Source: Clostridiales bacterium (GTDB taxonomy: Bacteria; Bacillota; Clostridia; Lachnospirales; Lachnospiraceae). From it: a DNA stretch of 55,047 bases. A program made the translations under genes and the position numbers. This document shows positions 24,438 to 33,939 of the stretch, one piece after another; the first letter of the stretch is position 1; every line of letters starts with the position of its first letter. The stretch spans positions 1 through 55,047 of the forward strand of contig JAAYNV010000044.1 of assembly GCA_012520645.1 (NCBI GenBank), in the 5' to 3' direction. The notes under the pieces are model-generated. The model saw only the letters and a program-made list of their open reading frames with translations, made no database searches and was not told where the DNA came from.

Positions 24438-26162
24438 ATGAAGAAACTATTTTGGAACAGGATAACAGCGGTTCTTCTTGTAGCGGCGTGTATGTCTGCC
24501 GCGCTGACAGGCTGCGGTGCACAGGCAAAAGACGCAGAAGAGGAAGCAAAGGCGGAAACAGTTGCGGTGGATGTACAGCCCCCCGTTCAGGGAGTACTGA
24601 AACTGAAAAATGAGTTTATGGGTACGGTCAGCCCGGAAGAGGCTGTCTATGTTATACCACTTGTTTCGGCGGAGGTGCTGAGTACAAACGTGGAGGTCGG
24701 AGATACCGTACAGGCAGGAGATGTTCTGTGTAAGCTGGATTCCGAGGCAGCGCAGCTGCAGTTGGCCAGTGCCCAGGCACAGTACAGTTCTGCAACGGCG
24801 GGACTGAATACGGCGCAGACAGGCTATAACAGTGCGGTCGCACAGTATGCAAGTGCAGAAGCACAGGCGGATGCCCAGCTGGGAGGCGCCAAAAAACTTC
24901 AGGATTATCAGACGGATGTCAATATTGATAAGATCAAAGACGGTATTGCTGATATTGAAGAAAATATAGATGATATTGACGAGGATAAGGATAAGGCAAA
25001 GAAAAAATACAAAGAAGCCGAAGACGAGATGGAAGATGCGCAGAAAGCATTGGAGTCAGCGAAACAGGAGTTTTCGACAGCACAGACCAGACTGGCAGAG
25101 GCAAAAAGTTCGGTCAGCGATAATAGTGCTATCACAACGGAAGAACAGGCACGTATTGATGCGGCAGAAAAGGAGTTGGAGAGTGCCAAAAAAACGTTGG
25201 AAAGCGCCGGAAAATCGGTGGAGTCGGCAGCTACTACATATGCAACCAAAAAAGCAGAATACAATGCTTTAAAGGATGCCAAGGATGACTTGAAGGATAC
25301 GCTTTCCGATACAAAAGACAGTCTGGAACAGGCAGAGACTATGAAGAAGATCACGGATGAGGATATCTATGCGGATACCAAAAAGATCGTGGATACGACC
25401 AAGGGTGCAGCCATGTCCGGCGTGGATACGGCAGAGGCACAGGTGGAATCGGCAAAGGTTGGCATTCAGGCAGCACAGGTTGGCGTGGATTCCGCGCAGT
25501 ATCAGCTTGACATGTATACATTGACAGCACCGATCAGTGGTGTGATTGAGTCTGTTAACGTGGAAAATCATAGCTTTGCGTCCAGCGGCAGCCCGGCATT
25601 TGTTATTTCCAATAAGGCGACGATGACCGTTACCTTCTATGTCAGTGAAGGAATCCGAAATACCTTCCAGCCAGGAGAAAGTGTGGAGATAGAAAAGAGC
25701 GGAAAAATTTATCCGGCCGCTATTACGGAAATCGGAACCATGGTAGATCAGACGACCGGATTGTTCGAGATTAAGGCCAGCGTGACAGCACAAGACAATG
25801 GACTTTTGACCGGAAGCAGTGTGAAGGTTATTGCAGATACCTATGAACAGAGTGATGCCCTGCTGATTCCTTATGATGCGGTATATTACGAAAACAGTCA
25901 GCTGTATGTATATGTGGCAGTAGACGGAAAGGCAGTAAGAAAAGACATTGAGACAGGTATCTTTGATGAGATGACGATTACGGTTACTTCCGGTCTGGAA
26001 ACAACGGATCAGGTGATCGTAAGCTGGTCTTCCAGCCTGCGTGACGGAGCAGAAATTTCTGTAAAGAATGCCGCAGATACGGCACCCCAAACAGAGACAA
26101 AGCAAGAGTCACAGTCTGAAACAGAAACACAGACAGAAGTACAGACGGAGGCAGCAGAATGA
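24438..26162 (+). CDS. RND efflux membrane-fusion (periplasmic-adaptor-type) lipoprotein
   Basis: A 574-residue HlyD/AcrA-type adaptor. The signal peptide ends in the lipobox 'LTGC' (about residue 26). A biotinyl-lipoyl half domain ('VVSAEVLSTNVEVGDTVQAGDVLCKLDSEAA') starts near residue 75. A very long, Ala/Glu/Lys/Asp-rich coiled coil spans about 105-340, then the second lipoyl half ('LTAPISGVIESVNVENHSF') and beta-barrel domains. A Gln/Thr/Glu-rich tail ends the protein. It is longer than the usual 350-450 residues because of the coiled coil and tail. Its stop overlaps the start of the pump gene by four bases. It should link the RND pump to the cell envelope of a Gram-positive-type cell. 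Confidence 0.9.
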   Translation: MKKLFWNRITAVLLVAACMSAALTGCGAQAKDAEEEAKAETVAVDVQPPVQGVLKLKNEFMGTVSPEEAVYVIPLVSAEVLSTNVEVGDTVQAGDVLCKLDSEAAQLQLASAQAQYSSATAGLNTAQTGYNSAVAQYASAEAQADAQLGGAKKLQDYQTDVNIDKIKDGIADIEENIDDIDEDKDKAKKKYKEAEDEMEDAQKALESAKQEFSTAQTRLAEAKSSVSDNSAITTEEQARIDAAEKELESAKKTLESAGKSVESAATTYATKKAEYNALKDAKDDLKDTLSDTKDSLEQAETMKKITDEDIYADTKKIVDTTKGAAMSGVDTAEAQVESAKVGIQAAQVGVDSAQYQLDMYTLTAPISGVIESVNVENHSFASSGSPAFVISNKATMTVTFYVSEGIRNTFQPGESVEIEKSGKIYPAAITEIGTMVDQTTGLFEIKASVTAQDNGLLTGSSVKVIADTYEQSDALLIPYDAVYYENSQLYVYVAVDGKAVRKDIETGIFDEMTITVTSGLETTDQVIVSWSSSLRDGAEISVKNAADTAPQTETKQESQSETETQTEVQTEAAE

Positions 26163-29100
26163 ATTTGACAAAAACAGCCTTAAAGCGTCCGGTATCTACC
26201 ATGCTGGTCGTACTGGCTTTAATCGTGTTTGGTATTACTTCTGTTTTTAGTTTCCGGCTGGAACTGACGCCGGATATGGAAATGCCAATGCTGTTGGTAA
26301 TTACGGTTTATCCGGGAGCAGACCCGGAAAGCGTGGAGGAGCTTGTTACGAAGGAAATTGAGGCGGCAGGCTCCGAGCAGAGCGGTGTGGAAAGTTATGA
26401 ATCAATGTCTGTCGAGAATATGTCCCAGGTCATGTTCCAGTATGACTATGAGATGGATATCGATGATGCTTATATGGATTTGCGGACTGCGCTGGATGTA
26501 GTAACAGCCACGCTGCCGGATGACTGTGAGGAACCGTTTATCATTGAAATTTCCATGGATGCCATGGACACTATGACCCTTTCTGCCACGGCAGTGGGGG
26601 ATGTGGACCTGTTAGGCTATGTAGAGGATACGCTCGTACCGGAGCTGGAGACGTTGACCGGTGTAGCGGATGTGAATGTAACGGGTGGTAAGGAAAATTA
26701 TATTAAGGTGGTACTGGATCCGGAAGCCATGAAGCAATATGGTCTTTCCATGAATACCATTGCCCAGAGTATTGGGGCACTGGATTTTATGGTGCCGGCG
26801 GGAAGTGTCAGTCAGGGTACGCAGGATGTTGCAGTATCCAGCAGTGCAGACCTTTCGGGAGTCGTACAGATTCAGAACATTCCGATTACAACCGCAAAGG
26901 GAAGCGTGATTCCGCTTTCGGAGATTGCAACGGTTTCGGAAAGCCAGAAGGATGCGCAGGGTATCAGCCGGTATGACGGACAGGAAAATATTTCTATCGG
27001 TATTTCCAAAAAGCAGAGTGCCGGTACGGTCAATGTGACCCGCGATGTGGAAAAGGTACTGGATGAGCTGCAGCAGCAGAATGATGCGGTGGAGTTGGAA
27101 GTCATTTATAACGCAAGTGATATGATTCTCTCCTCGCTTGGTTCGGTTGGCAGTGCGATGGTATCCGCGGTTTTACTTTCTATGGTGGTGCTCTTTCTAT
27201 TCTTCGGAGATCTGAAAGCGAGCTTTGTTGTCGGAAGCTCTATGCCGATCTCCCTGTTTGCTACGATGGTATGTATGAACATGGCAGGCTTTTCTTTTAA
27301 CGTGGTAACGATGGGAGCGCTTGTTATCGCCATTGGTATGATGGTCGATTCATCCATTGTCGTGTTGGAAAGTTGTTTCCGGTTGAAAGAAACCAATGGA
27401 AATTATAAGACGGCTGCAGAAAAGGGAACCGGAGTGGTAGCGGCATCGATTGTTGCATCTACGATTACGACGGTCGTTGTATATCTGCCGTTAAGTGTTA
27501 TGAAAGGCTTATCGGGACAGATGTTTTCCCAGCTTGGTTTTACCATTATTTTTGCCATGCTTGCATCACTGGTGGCGGCACTGACTTTGATTCCGCTTTT
27601 ATTCTCTAAATTCAAGCCGGTGGAGAAGAAGGAACTGCCAATCAACAAGCTGTTAAATAAAATTAATCATGGCTATGACAAACTATTGAGAAAACTTCTA
27701 TACAAGAAGAAAACGGTTCTGGTTGTTGCAGTGCTTCTGTTAGTCGGAGCTTTTGGACTGGCAACGCAGCTTCATTCGGAGCTGATGCCGTCGATGGATG
27801 AAGGTGCAATGGCGATCACTGCGACCTTCCGTTCGGGCACGAAGCTGGAAACAATCGATGAACAGACCAGATTCATTGAGGAGATGACCATGGCAGATCC
27901 GAATCTGGAACGGTGCAACATGCAGATATCGGAAGATAAGGCGACACTGACTGCCTATCTGACAGATGAATGTAAGCTGTCAACAAACGAAGTAATTGAA
28001 CAGTATACGGAGAAACTTGCAGATGTAACCAATATGAAGATTTCGATTGCTGCTTCCGGTGCAAGTATGACGAGCATGATGGGAGGCGGTGTGGAGATCG
28101 ACCTGTCAGGCAGAAATCTGGATGATCTGAAAACAGCGGCAAGAGAAGTGGAGAAAATGATGTGGCAGGTGCCGGGTGTGTTACAGGTTTCCTCGGATGT
28201 CGGGGTTGCTTCCACAAAAGCAGAGATTATTGTCGATCCGCTAAAGAGTATGAATGTCGGTCTGGCATCTGCGCAGGTGGCAGGTGAACTGTATAATGCA
28301 CTCAGCGGCAAGGAGGCTGCAACGCTGACCAGAGAAGGCGAGGAATATTCCATTCGATTAGAATATCCGGAAGGTCAGTATGAGACAATGAACGATTTGA
28401 TGAATATGACGCTGACCACACCGAGAGGCACGCAGGTGCCGGTATCTGAGCTTGCGGAAGTAGTTTATACGGATGCGCCGGTTACATTATACCGTGTAGA
28501 GGGCATCTATCAGATTGCTATTACGGCAAGCACCACGGAGAGTGCCAGATTTGAAGCACAGGATGCGATCAATAAGGCTGTGGATGAAATGGAATTTCCA
28601 AAGGGAGTAGCAAGAGCACAAAGTTCCATGGATGAAATGATGATGGAAGAGTTTACTGCGATTGTGCAGGCGATTGCTGTAGCGATATTCCTTATTTTCC
28701 TGGTTATGGCAATGCAGTTTGAGTCTCCGCGTTTTTCCGTAATGGTCATGCTCAGTATTCCGTTTGCGCTGATCGGTTCCTTTGGACTGTTATTCATTAC
28801 GGGTAGTACGATCAGTATGACATCATTAATGGGTATCCTGATGTTAGTCGGTATCGTTGTAAATAACGGTATTTTGTATGTGGATACCGCGAACCAGCTC
28901 AGACAGGAAATGTTTATGGAGGATGCGCTGATTCAGAGTGGACAGATCCGTCTGCGTCCGATTCTGATGACGACTCTTACAACGATTCTTTCCATGATTC
29001 CGATGGGACTTGGAATCGGAGAAGGTTCTGTGATGATGCAGGGTATGGCGCTGATCATCATAGGTGGTCTGATTGCTTCTACCCTGTTGATCCTGTTACT

Positions 29101-29233
29101 GATGCCCACCTTCTACCTGATTATTTACGAGGGAAGAGGAAAGAGGCTGAAGAGAAAGCAGGCAAGAAAAATCGCCAGAATGAAAGCTGAAGAAGACAGA
29201 AAGAAACTGGAAGAGGCTGGAAAGAAGAAGTAA
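26159..29233 (+). CDS. RND family efflux transporter (AcrB/MmpL-like permease)
   Basis: A 1024-residue resistance-nodulation-division pump with the usual two-fold layout: a first membrane helix (about 10-30), a large outer loop ('LELTPDMEMPMLLVITVYPGADPESVEELVTKEIE'), helices 2-6 (about 330-490), helix 7 near 520, a second outer loop, and helices 8-12 (about 840-1000). The N-terminal 'LKRPVSTMLVVLALIVFG' and the 'GTVNVTRDVEKVLDEL' stretch are characteristic. It ends in a Lys-rich cytoplasmic tail. It is co-translated with the adaptor gene and controlled by the TetR gene upstream. The substrates are unknown; drugs, bile salts or lipids are possible in a gut bacterium. Confidence 0.93.
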   Translation: MNLTKTALKRPVSTMLVVLALIVFGITSVFSFRLELTPDMEMPMLLVITVYPGADPESVEELVTKEIEAAGSEQSGVESYESMSVENMSQVMFQYDYEMDIDDAYMDLRTALDVVTATLPDDCEEPFIIEISMDAMDTMTLSATAVGDVDLLGYVEDTLVPELETLTGVADVNVTGGKENYIKVVLDPEAMKQYGLSMNTIAQSIGALDFMVPAGSVSQGTQDVAVSSSADLSGVVQIQNIPITTAKGSVIPLSEIATVSESQKDAQGISRYDGQENISIGISKKQSAGTVNVTRDVEKVLDELQQQNDAVELEVIYNASDMILSSLGSVGSAMVSAVLLSMVVLFLFFGDLKASFVVGSSMPISLFATMVCMNMAGFSFNVVTMGALVIAIGMMVDSSIVVLESCFRLKETNGNYKTAAEKGTGVVAASIVASTITTVVVYLPLSVMKGLSGQMFSQLGFTIIFAMLASLVAALTLIPLLFSKFKPVEKKELPINKLLNKINHGYDKLLRKLLYKKKTVLVVAVLLLVGAFGLATQLHSELMPSMDEGAMAITATFRSGTKLETIDEQTRFIEEMTMADPNLERCNMQISEDKATLTAYLTDECKLSTNEVIEQYTEKLADVTNMKISIAASGASMTSMMGGGVEIDLSGRNLDDLKTAAREVEKMMWQVPGVLQVSSDVGVASTKAEIIVDPLKSMNVGLASAQVAGELYNALSGKEAATLTREGEEYSIRLEYPEGQYETMNDLMNMTLTTPRGTQVPVSELAEVVYTDAPVTLYRVEGIYQIAITASTTESARFEAQDAINKAVDEMEFPKGVARAQSSMDEMMMEEFTAIVQAIAVAIFLIFLVMAMQFESPRFSVMVMLSIPFALIGSFGLLFITGSTISMTSLMGILMLVGIVVNNGILYVDTANQLRQEMFMEDALIQSGQIRLRPILMTTLTTILSMIPMGLGIGEGSVMMQGMALIIIGGLIASTLLILLLMPTFYLIIYEGRGKRLKRKQARKIARMKAEEDRKKLEEAGKKK

Positions 29234-29247
29234 AACAGTATGAAGAA

Positions 29248-29287
29248 AAGCGGCAGTACCCGGAGAAGGAAAAGGGTGCTGCCGCTT
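29248..29287. terminator. Bidirectional terminator between converging genes
   Basis: AAGCGGCAGTACCC pairs with GGGTGCTGCCGCTT (14 bp, one G-U). The minus-strand reading is followed by TTTTCTTC, so it best fits the VanZ-like gene, but it can also stop the efflux operon. Confidence 0.8.
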
Positions 29288-29317
29288 GGTATTTGGATTG
29301 GATTTGATGCGGATGGA

Positions 29318-29860
29318 TTACCGCTTTTTGGAAAGGGAGAGCGGGGCAAAGATGGTTTTCCTGCCGATAAAGCCGGTAATGCGGACAAAGAGGATGCCGA
29401 AGAAGATGCCGATGCTGTCGATCGCGACATCTCTTGCCGAAGGTCCTCTGCCAACGACAAAAGACTGGTGGTATTCATCCAGTCCGGCGAAGGCAACGCA
29501 GAAGATTCCGGCAAGCAGCATCAGTCCGATCCCGCGGATGCGGTACACATAGAGCGGAAAGGCTACGGTAACTGCCAGAATGAAATATTCGGTAATATGT
29601 CCGAGTTTTCGCACGTAATAGTGTATTTGGTCTGCATAGATCAGAATCTGGTCTGCAGTCAGATTTTTATCCAGAATGCCGTTTGCCATCTTTACGATCC
29701 AGACGCTGACCCTGTGGCTGATTCCGGCAGAGGTTACGCCGTCTTGTGCGGAAAAAGAAAAGATCATATACATAACGACAAGCGCAGGAAGGAAAGAGAG
29801 CGGCTTTAAAAGAAAGCGGAGCGTCTTCTTTATAAATAAAATAAAGTATTTCATAATCAT
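29318..29860 (-). CDS. VanZ-like family membrane protein
   Basis: A 180-residue protein with about four membrane helices. The VanZ-like signature includes 'FSFSAQDG', 'RKLGHITEYFILAVTVAF', 'FAGLDEYHQSFVVGRGPSARDVAIDSIGIFFGI'. Members of this family are often linked to resistance to glycopeptides, but most are of unknown function. A ribosome site (AAAGGATGTGA) precedes the ATG, and a promoter-like TTGTTT-N17-TAATAT lies on the minus strand before it. The gene stands alone, convergent with the efflux operon. Confidence 0.88.
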   Translation of the reverse strand: MIMKYFILFIKKTLRFLLKPLSFLPALVVMYMIFSFSAQDGVTSAGISHRVSVWIVKMANGILDKNLTADQILIYADQIHYYVRKLGHITEYFILAVTVAFPLYVYRIRGIGLMLLAGIFCVAFAGLDEYHQSFVVGRGPSARDVAIDSIGIFFGILFVRITGFIGRKTIFAPLSLSKKR

Positions 29861-30074
29861 TCACATCCTTTGATCCGTTTGTTCTGCCCTATATATTACA
29901 ATACCATATCAAATAAAACAATTTAAGAAATTATGAAGGCGTTTTTTGCGTTTCCAGAATATGCCTTCTGAAAAGCCATTTAAGAAGGTATAAAATATTT
30001 GCTTTCTGCAGTACGGAGTGATAAGATTAGAAAGATGAAAAAAGTCAAAATGAGGAATAAGGTGGGATACGTAA

Positions 30075-30920
30075 ATGGAGAAGCTGATGAACTCTGCTGC
30101 GGAGGCAGTCGAAGGAAATATTAATGGTGGAAAGGCGAAGGCAGATCTGCCGCTTGGTAAAATGATCCTGCTCGGTATCATGGCAGGCGCTTTCATTGCT
30201 CTGGGTGGCGCAGCGAGCAATGTGGCAGTGCATGATATTGCTAATGTAGGTGTGGCAAGACTGGTAGCGGGAACGATTTTCCCGGTCGGACTGATGCTGA
30301 TTGTTTTAGTCGGCGGTGAGCTGTTTACCGGAAATTGTATGATCATGATGGCGGTTTTAGATAAGAAGACGACGGTAGCAAAGATGTGCCGGAATCTGGT
30401 TGTGGTCTACCTGAGCAATCTGGTGGGTGGACTGATTATAGACACGCTGATCTTTTTCAGTGGACAGTTAAATTACACGAATGGGGCACTTGGAGCTTAC
30501 AGTATCAAGGTTGCATATGGCAAGGCAATGATTGCACCGGGGGCAGCGGTCGCATCAGGAATTTTATGTAACGTACTGGTCTGCGTGGCAATTCTTGCAG
30601 CAGCGGCGGCAAGAGATGTGGCAGGAAAAATCTTTGCTGTCTTTTTCCCTATTCTGGCATTTGTAGTCTGCGGTTTTGAACACTGCGTAGCGAATATGTT
30701 CTATATTCCGGTCGGAATGATGGCAGCGACTAATCCGGCATATGTGGCAAAGGCAGAAGAACTTTACGGAATGACGGCAGAGCAGTGTGCTTCGATTACC
30801 GTGGCACAGAGCCTTCAGAATTTTATTCCGGTTACGATCGGAAACATCATAGGCGGCGCTGTCTTTGTCGGTGTGATGTGTTTCTTGATCTATCGTAAGG
30901 ACTGGAACGCAAAGAAATGA
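30075..30920 (+). CDS. FNT family formate/nitrite transporter (FocA/NirC-like)
   Basis: A 281-residue pentameric channel of the formate-nitrite transporter family. Six membrane helices carry the family features 'GAFIALGGAASNVAVHD', 'GLMLIVLVGGELFTGNCM', 'NLVGGLI', 'GILCNVLVCVAILAAAAARD' and 'FVVCGFEHCVANMF'. In a fermenting gut anaerobe it most likely exports or exchanges formate made by pyruvate formate-lyase, though nitrite or hydrosulfide transport also occurs in this family. The start follows AAGGTGGG. A strong terminator follows it. The 214-base upstream gap has only a short hairpin (GAAGGC/GCCTTC) and a TATAAA box. Confidence 0.92.
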   Translation: MEKLMNSAAEAVEGNINGGKAKADLPLGKMILLGIMAGAFIALGGAASNVAVHDIANVGVARLVAGTIFPVGLMLIVLVGGELFTGNCMIMMAVLDKKTTVAKMCRNLVVVYLSNLVGGLIIDTLIFFSGQLNYTNGALGAYSIKVAYGKAMIAPGAAVASGILCNVLVCVAILAAAAARDVAGKIFAVFFPILAFVVCGFEHCVANMFYIPVGMMAATNPAYVAKAEELYGMTAEQCASITVAQSLQNFIPVTIGNIIGGAVFVGVMCFLIYRKDWNAKK

Positions 30921-30931
30921 TGGAACCAATA

Positions 30932-30979
30932 AACCACCGGTGGCAAACTGTGACAGAACAGTTACCACCGGTGGTTTTT
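30932..30979. terminator. Bidirectional terminator
   Basis: AACCACCGGTGG and CCACCGGTGGTT form a perfect 12-bp stem with an inner AACTG/CAGTT pairing, with T-rich flanks in both directions. It lies between the FNT gene and the converging cyclic-nucleotide-fold gene. Confidence 0.9.
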
Positions 30980-31012
30980 ATTGTACTCTGTTTTAGAATA
31001 AAAGTTTTTGTT

Positions 31013-33274
31013 TTAGCTGTCCAGAAATGCGTACTGTTCTTCCAGCTCCTTTGGAACGATTGCTCCGGTACTTCGCAGCTTCTGGAATACCATGTCCAGA
31101 TGGTGCTTCTTTTGGGAGATGTGGATGTCGTAATGATCCAGTGTCTCCTTGTAGAGCGGATTTGCCTGGAGTTTGGAACGGATATCTTTGGTAAACGGAC
31201 AGTAAGTGAACAGGATGTTTCTGGCAACCTTGTTCAGGCGGGGTGAGCCGCTGCCTTCATATAAGATCCAGAGCAGATAGTCCTGCACGAACATTTCCTT
31301 GTAGCTGTTTTTCGCTTTTTGAAGGCTGTTTTTGATCTTGTCCTTGGCATCCGTGGAAAGATCATGATTTTTGCGGTAAAACTGTATGTAATCACAATAT
31401 TCACTCGTAAGCGAACGGTCAGCCAGATCGTTCCAGCGGGCACCCTGAATGCGCTTACACATCTCCCAACGGTATTCACCGGTCAGGCGGATCAGCGTAT
31501 TTTGCAGATTTTCCAGATGGAAAATAGAAACCATCATGCGGGAAGGCGTCGTACGGCGTTTCCCTTCGATTTCCTGCCACATGACTCCGCGGGTTCCGAT
31601 ATTCGGCAGCAGGATGACATCCGGCAGAACCTCTATCTGGATAAATTCCCTTGCAATGTTCTGGTCCGGTTGGGTAAATATGGTCTCACGGTGAAAGGCG
31701 CTGTAATCACAATGGCGGATGGAGTCAATAATTTCCGTAATCTTTGCCGGTGTGGTCAGAGAGGATTCCAGGTCCTTCAAGACATTGTGTTCAGAAAACA
31801 CGGGGCAGAAGGTGGAAAGCCGTCCGAAAGTAATCTTATTAACCGTAGGAAAGAGATTTTCCAACTCGAACAGGACCTTTTGTCCTTTATCGTCCGCCAG
31901 CTGGCGCTCCATTTCCGGAGTAATCTTGCCGGCAACACGCATTTCACGCAGATGTGCTTCATAATCCGTATCAAATTCATTGCGGCTTGGAAGTTTCTTG
32001 CCGTGATAGATGGCAAGCAGCCATTCGTAAAGGGTATAAACGCCATATACCTCATTTCCCCTGAATTGTTCCGCAATGGAATAGAGATAAGAGGCATTTT
32101 CCACACCGGCCAGTTCTTCATCCACATAACCGAATTGGAAGAACATGCGCAGAACCGGAGGAATATGACTGTCGACAAGGCTTGCCATAAACGCTTCTTT
32201 ATAGATTTCATAAAACAGCTTGGTAATGCGTAAGCGGAGCTTTCTGGAAGCATCATCCGTTGCGTTTTTATCCAGCATGGATTTATATCGGTTGATACAG
32301 TCGGTAAATTCTTTTGCGGTTTCCTCGCTGCATTCGGAATATTCCAGAATCTGTGCAAGAGAATCGGTCAGAGCCATATTGGTGCCTGTCCGGGCAGCTT
32401 CCTTTAGCTGTTCCGGTGGAGTCTCTTCCAGAATGCGGCAGCGTTCCAGATATTCATCTTTTCGAACGGCATAGAGTGACTGGTCGATATAGGGCGAGGA
32501 TTCAATCTGTATCATCTGTTTGCTGATGGAAGCTGCAAGAGGAAGCGTATCTTCTGCGGCGCGGAATGCATGATAATACAAATCGGTAAACAGATCAAAG
32601 AAATCCAGACGGTTTTCATTGAATAAAAGTCTGGAAGCATCCCTCTGGTAATCAGCGATCACACTGCAGCTTTCCAGAACATCATGTAAATCCAGACTGA
32701 GCTTCATTAAAAAGCCCGCCAGAATAGACGGCTCTTCAAAGGGCAGGAGCTTTTTGGATGGAATGCTGGCGATCCCTTCATAATATGCGCTGACCCAGTC
32801 CGGAATATCCTCTTCCAATGTTAACGGTTCCAGTGTCTCAAGAGCCGGAAGGGTCTTGGGAGAAATATGAAAATGGGTGCAGAGCTGCTTATATTCATCA
32901 TACATGGCAAGCAGCGAATCATAGAGACCGGAGCATTCAAAATGTGACAATACATAAAAGTCAAAAATTTCCCGGCACAGACGGGCAGCAGAAATAATGA
33001 AAAAGTGGCGGTATTCCGGATGTTTCTCCAGAATTGGCTGCAGATCCTGAATGGATGTGTAGTCGTATTCTGCAAGCATACAGTCCTCAAGGGCAGTATA
33101 GTCCCCGGTATAGCAGTCGTATGCAAGATCGCAAAGTCCGATGACAGCCCCCTTTTCCAAAGTCATTTCAAAGTTCCCGATGCGTCCCTGTATGCTGCCG
33201 GATACGAGAACAAACAGAGAACGAAGCGGCAGACCGGCCTGTAAAAACCGGGTTCCCTTCGGAATATTTAACAT
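31013..33274 (-). CDS. Large protein with degenerate cyclic-nucleotide-binding domain
   Basis: A 753-residue protein. The start at 33274 is chosen because GAAGGAGGATCTGAC precedes its ATG. Residues 1-120 look like a cyclic-nucleotide-binding fold ('IPKGTRFLQAGLPLRSLFVLVSGSIQGRIGNFEMTLEKGAVIGLCDLA'). The phosphate-binding cassette is degenerate: the usual Gly-Glu and Arg-Ala pair are missing, so it may not bind cAMP. The remaining 630 residues are mostly helical, with no domain I recognise and no membrane helix. It is probably cytoplasmic. A promoter lies in the 165-base divergent gap. The function is unknown; large architectures like this are known to me from Lachnospiraceae only in general terms. 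Confidence 0.75.
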   Translation of the reverse strand: MLNIPKGTRFLQAGLPLRSLFVLVSGSIQGRIGNFEMTLEKGAVIGLCDLAYDCYTGDYTALEDCMLAEYDYTSIQDLQPILEKHPEYRHFFIISAARLCREIFDFYVLSHFECSGLYDSLLAMYDEYKQLCTHFHISPKTLPALETLEPLTLEEDIPDWVSAYYEGIASIPSKKLLPFEEPSILAGFLMKLSLDLHDVLESCSVIADYQRDASRLLFNENRLDFFDLFTDLYYHAFRAAEDTLPLAASISKQMIQIESSPYIDQSLYAVRKDEYLERCRILEETPPEQLKEAARTGTNMALTDSLAQILEYSECSEETAKEFTDCINRYKSMLDKNATDDASRKLRLRITKLFYEIYKEAFMASLVDSHIPPVLRMFFQFGYVDEELAGVENASYLYSIAEQFRGNEVYGVYTLYEWLLAIYHGKKLPSRNEFDTDYEAHLREMRVAGKITPEMERQLADDKGQKVLFELENLFPTVNKITFGRLSTFCPVFSEHNVLKDLESSLTTPAKITEIIDSIRHCDYSAFHRETIFTQPDQNIAREFIQIEVLPDVILLPNIGTRGVMWQEIEGKRRTTPSRMMVSIFHLENLQNTLIRLTGEYRWEMCKRIQGARWNDLADRSLTSEYCDYIQFYRKNHDLSTDAKDKIKNSLQKAKNSYKEMFVQDYLLWILYEGSGSPRLNKVARNILFTYCPFTKDIRSKLQANPLYKETLDHYDIHISQKKHHLDMVFQKLRSTGAIVPKELEEQYAFLDS

Positions 33275-33337
33275 GTCAGATCCTCCTTCAATCAGAGGGA
33301 AAAACAGACAATCCCCCAATTATTTATACTTAGTTCT

Positions 33338-33366
33338 AGCATATCTCTTTTTGGACAATTAGCCAA
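33338..33366 (-). promoter_or_regulatory. Probable promoter of the cyclic-nucleotide-fold gene
   Basis: On the minus strand TTGGCT, a 17-base spacer and TATGCT lie 64 bases before the start codon. The match is moderate. Confidence 0.45.
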
Positions 33367-33438
33367 TAGAAAATATCTGTACTTTTTTTCGGATATTTGT
33401 TACAATAACCATAAGAATGTTGAATTGGGAGGTGCCCC

Positions 33439-33894
33439 ATGGAACAGGACAGACTTAGCAGGGAAGAAATTGTCGCAATGTATAAAGCGGATGTAGAGAG
33501 ACTGGTTCCCTATATCAACTGGCTGCAGCAGAAGAACGGACAGAAGGTGTCAGAGAGTTATCAGGGGCAGGATATAGCAAAGAACTCGGTAACTTTTCCG
33601 GTATATGATTCCACCCTGCTTCAGTTTGTACGCGAGGTGCAAAGAACCAGATTTATCAATCGAAATTATGTTTATGTATATTCCCATTACCAGATCCGCA
33701 GCGAAAAGGATGAGCTGAGAGCAGTCAGCCGGGCAACCTTACAGGAAATGAATATGCTGGGTGGTATTTTATCCAGATATATTATCAAAGGAACCACAAA
33801 GGGAACCGTATGGCAGGAAGGTGTGCAGAACGGGGTGTTTCTGGCAGTGCTCAAAAAGATGAAAGAATTAATGGATTTCTGGGACAAGGAATAA
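33439..33894 (+). CDS. Conserved-looking 151-residue protein of unknown function
   Basis: I do not recognise this protein. It is a soluble, mostly helical 151-residue protein without signal peptide or membrane helix: 'EEIVAMYKADVERLVPYINWLQQKNG' and 'EMNMLGGILSRYIIKGTTKGTVWQEGVQNGVFLAVLKKMKELMDFW' are its most striking segments. The ribosome site GGGAGGTG precedes the ATG. It is read away from the cyclic-nucleotide-fold gene and lies 45 bases before a TetR gene, so the two may share a transcript. Confidence 0.8.
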   Translation: MEQDRLSREEIVAMYKADVERLVPYINWLQQKNGQKVSESYQGQDIAKNSVTFPVYDSTLLQFVREVQRTRFINRNYVYVYSHYQIRSEKDELRAVSRATLQEMNMLGGILSRYIIKGTTKGTVWQEGVQNGVFLAVLKKMKELMDFWDKE

Positions 33895-33939
33895 CATTTT
33901 GTATAGATCAGTATTGGAGAAGGGCAGGAAGTTACAGGA

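Noticed and set aside
31319..32233. A 304-codon plus-strand frame inside the degenerate-cNBD gene
   Set aside because: No ribosome site; residues show no conserved pattern; the minus-strand gene has a strong start and promoter.
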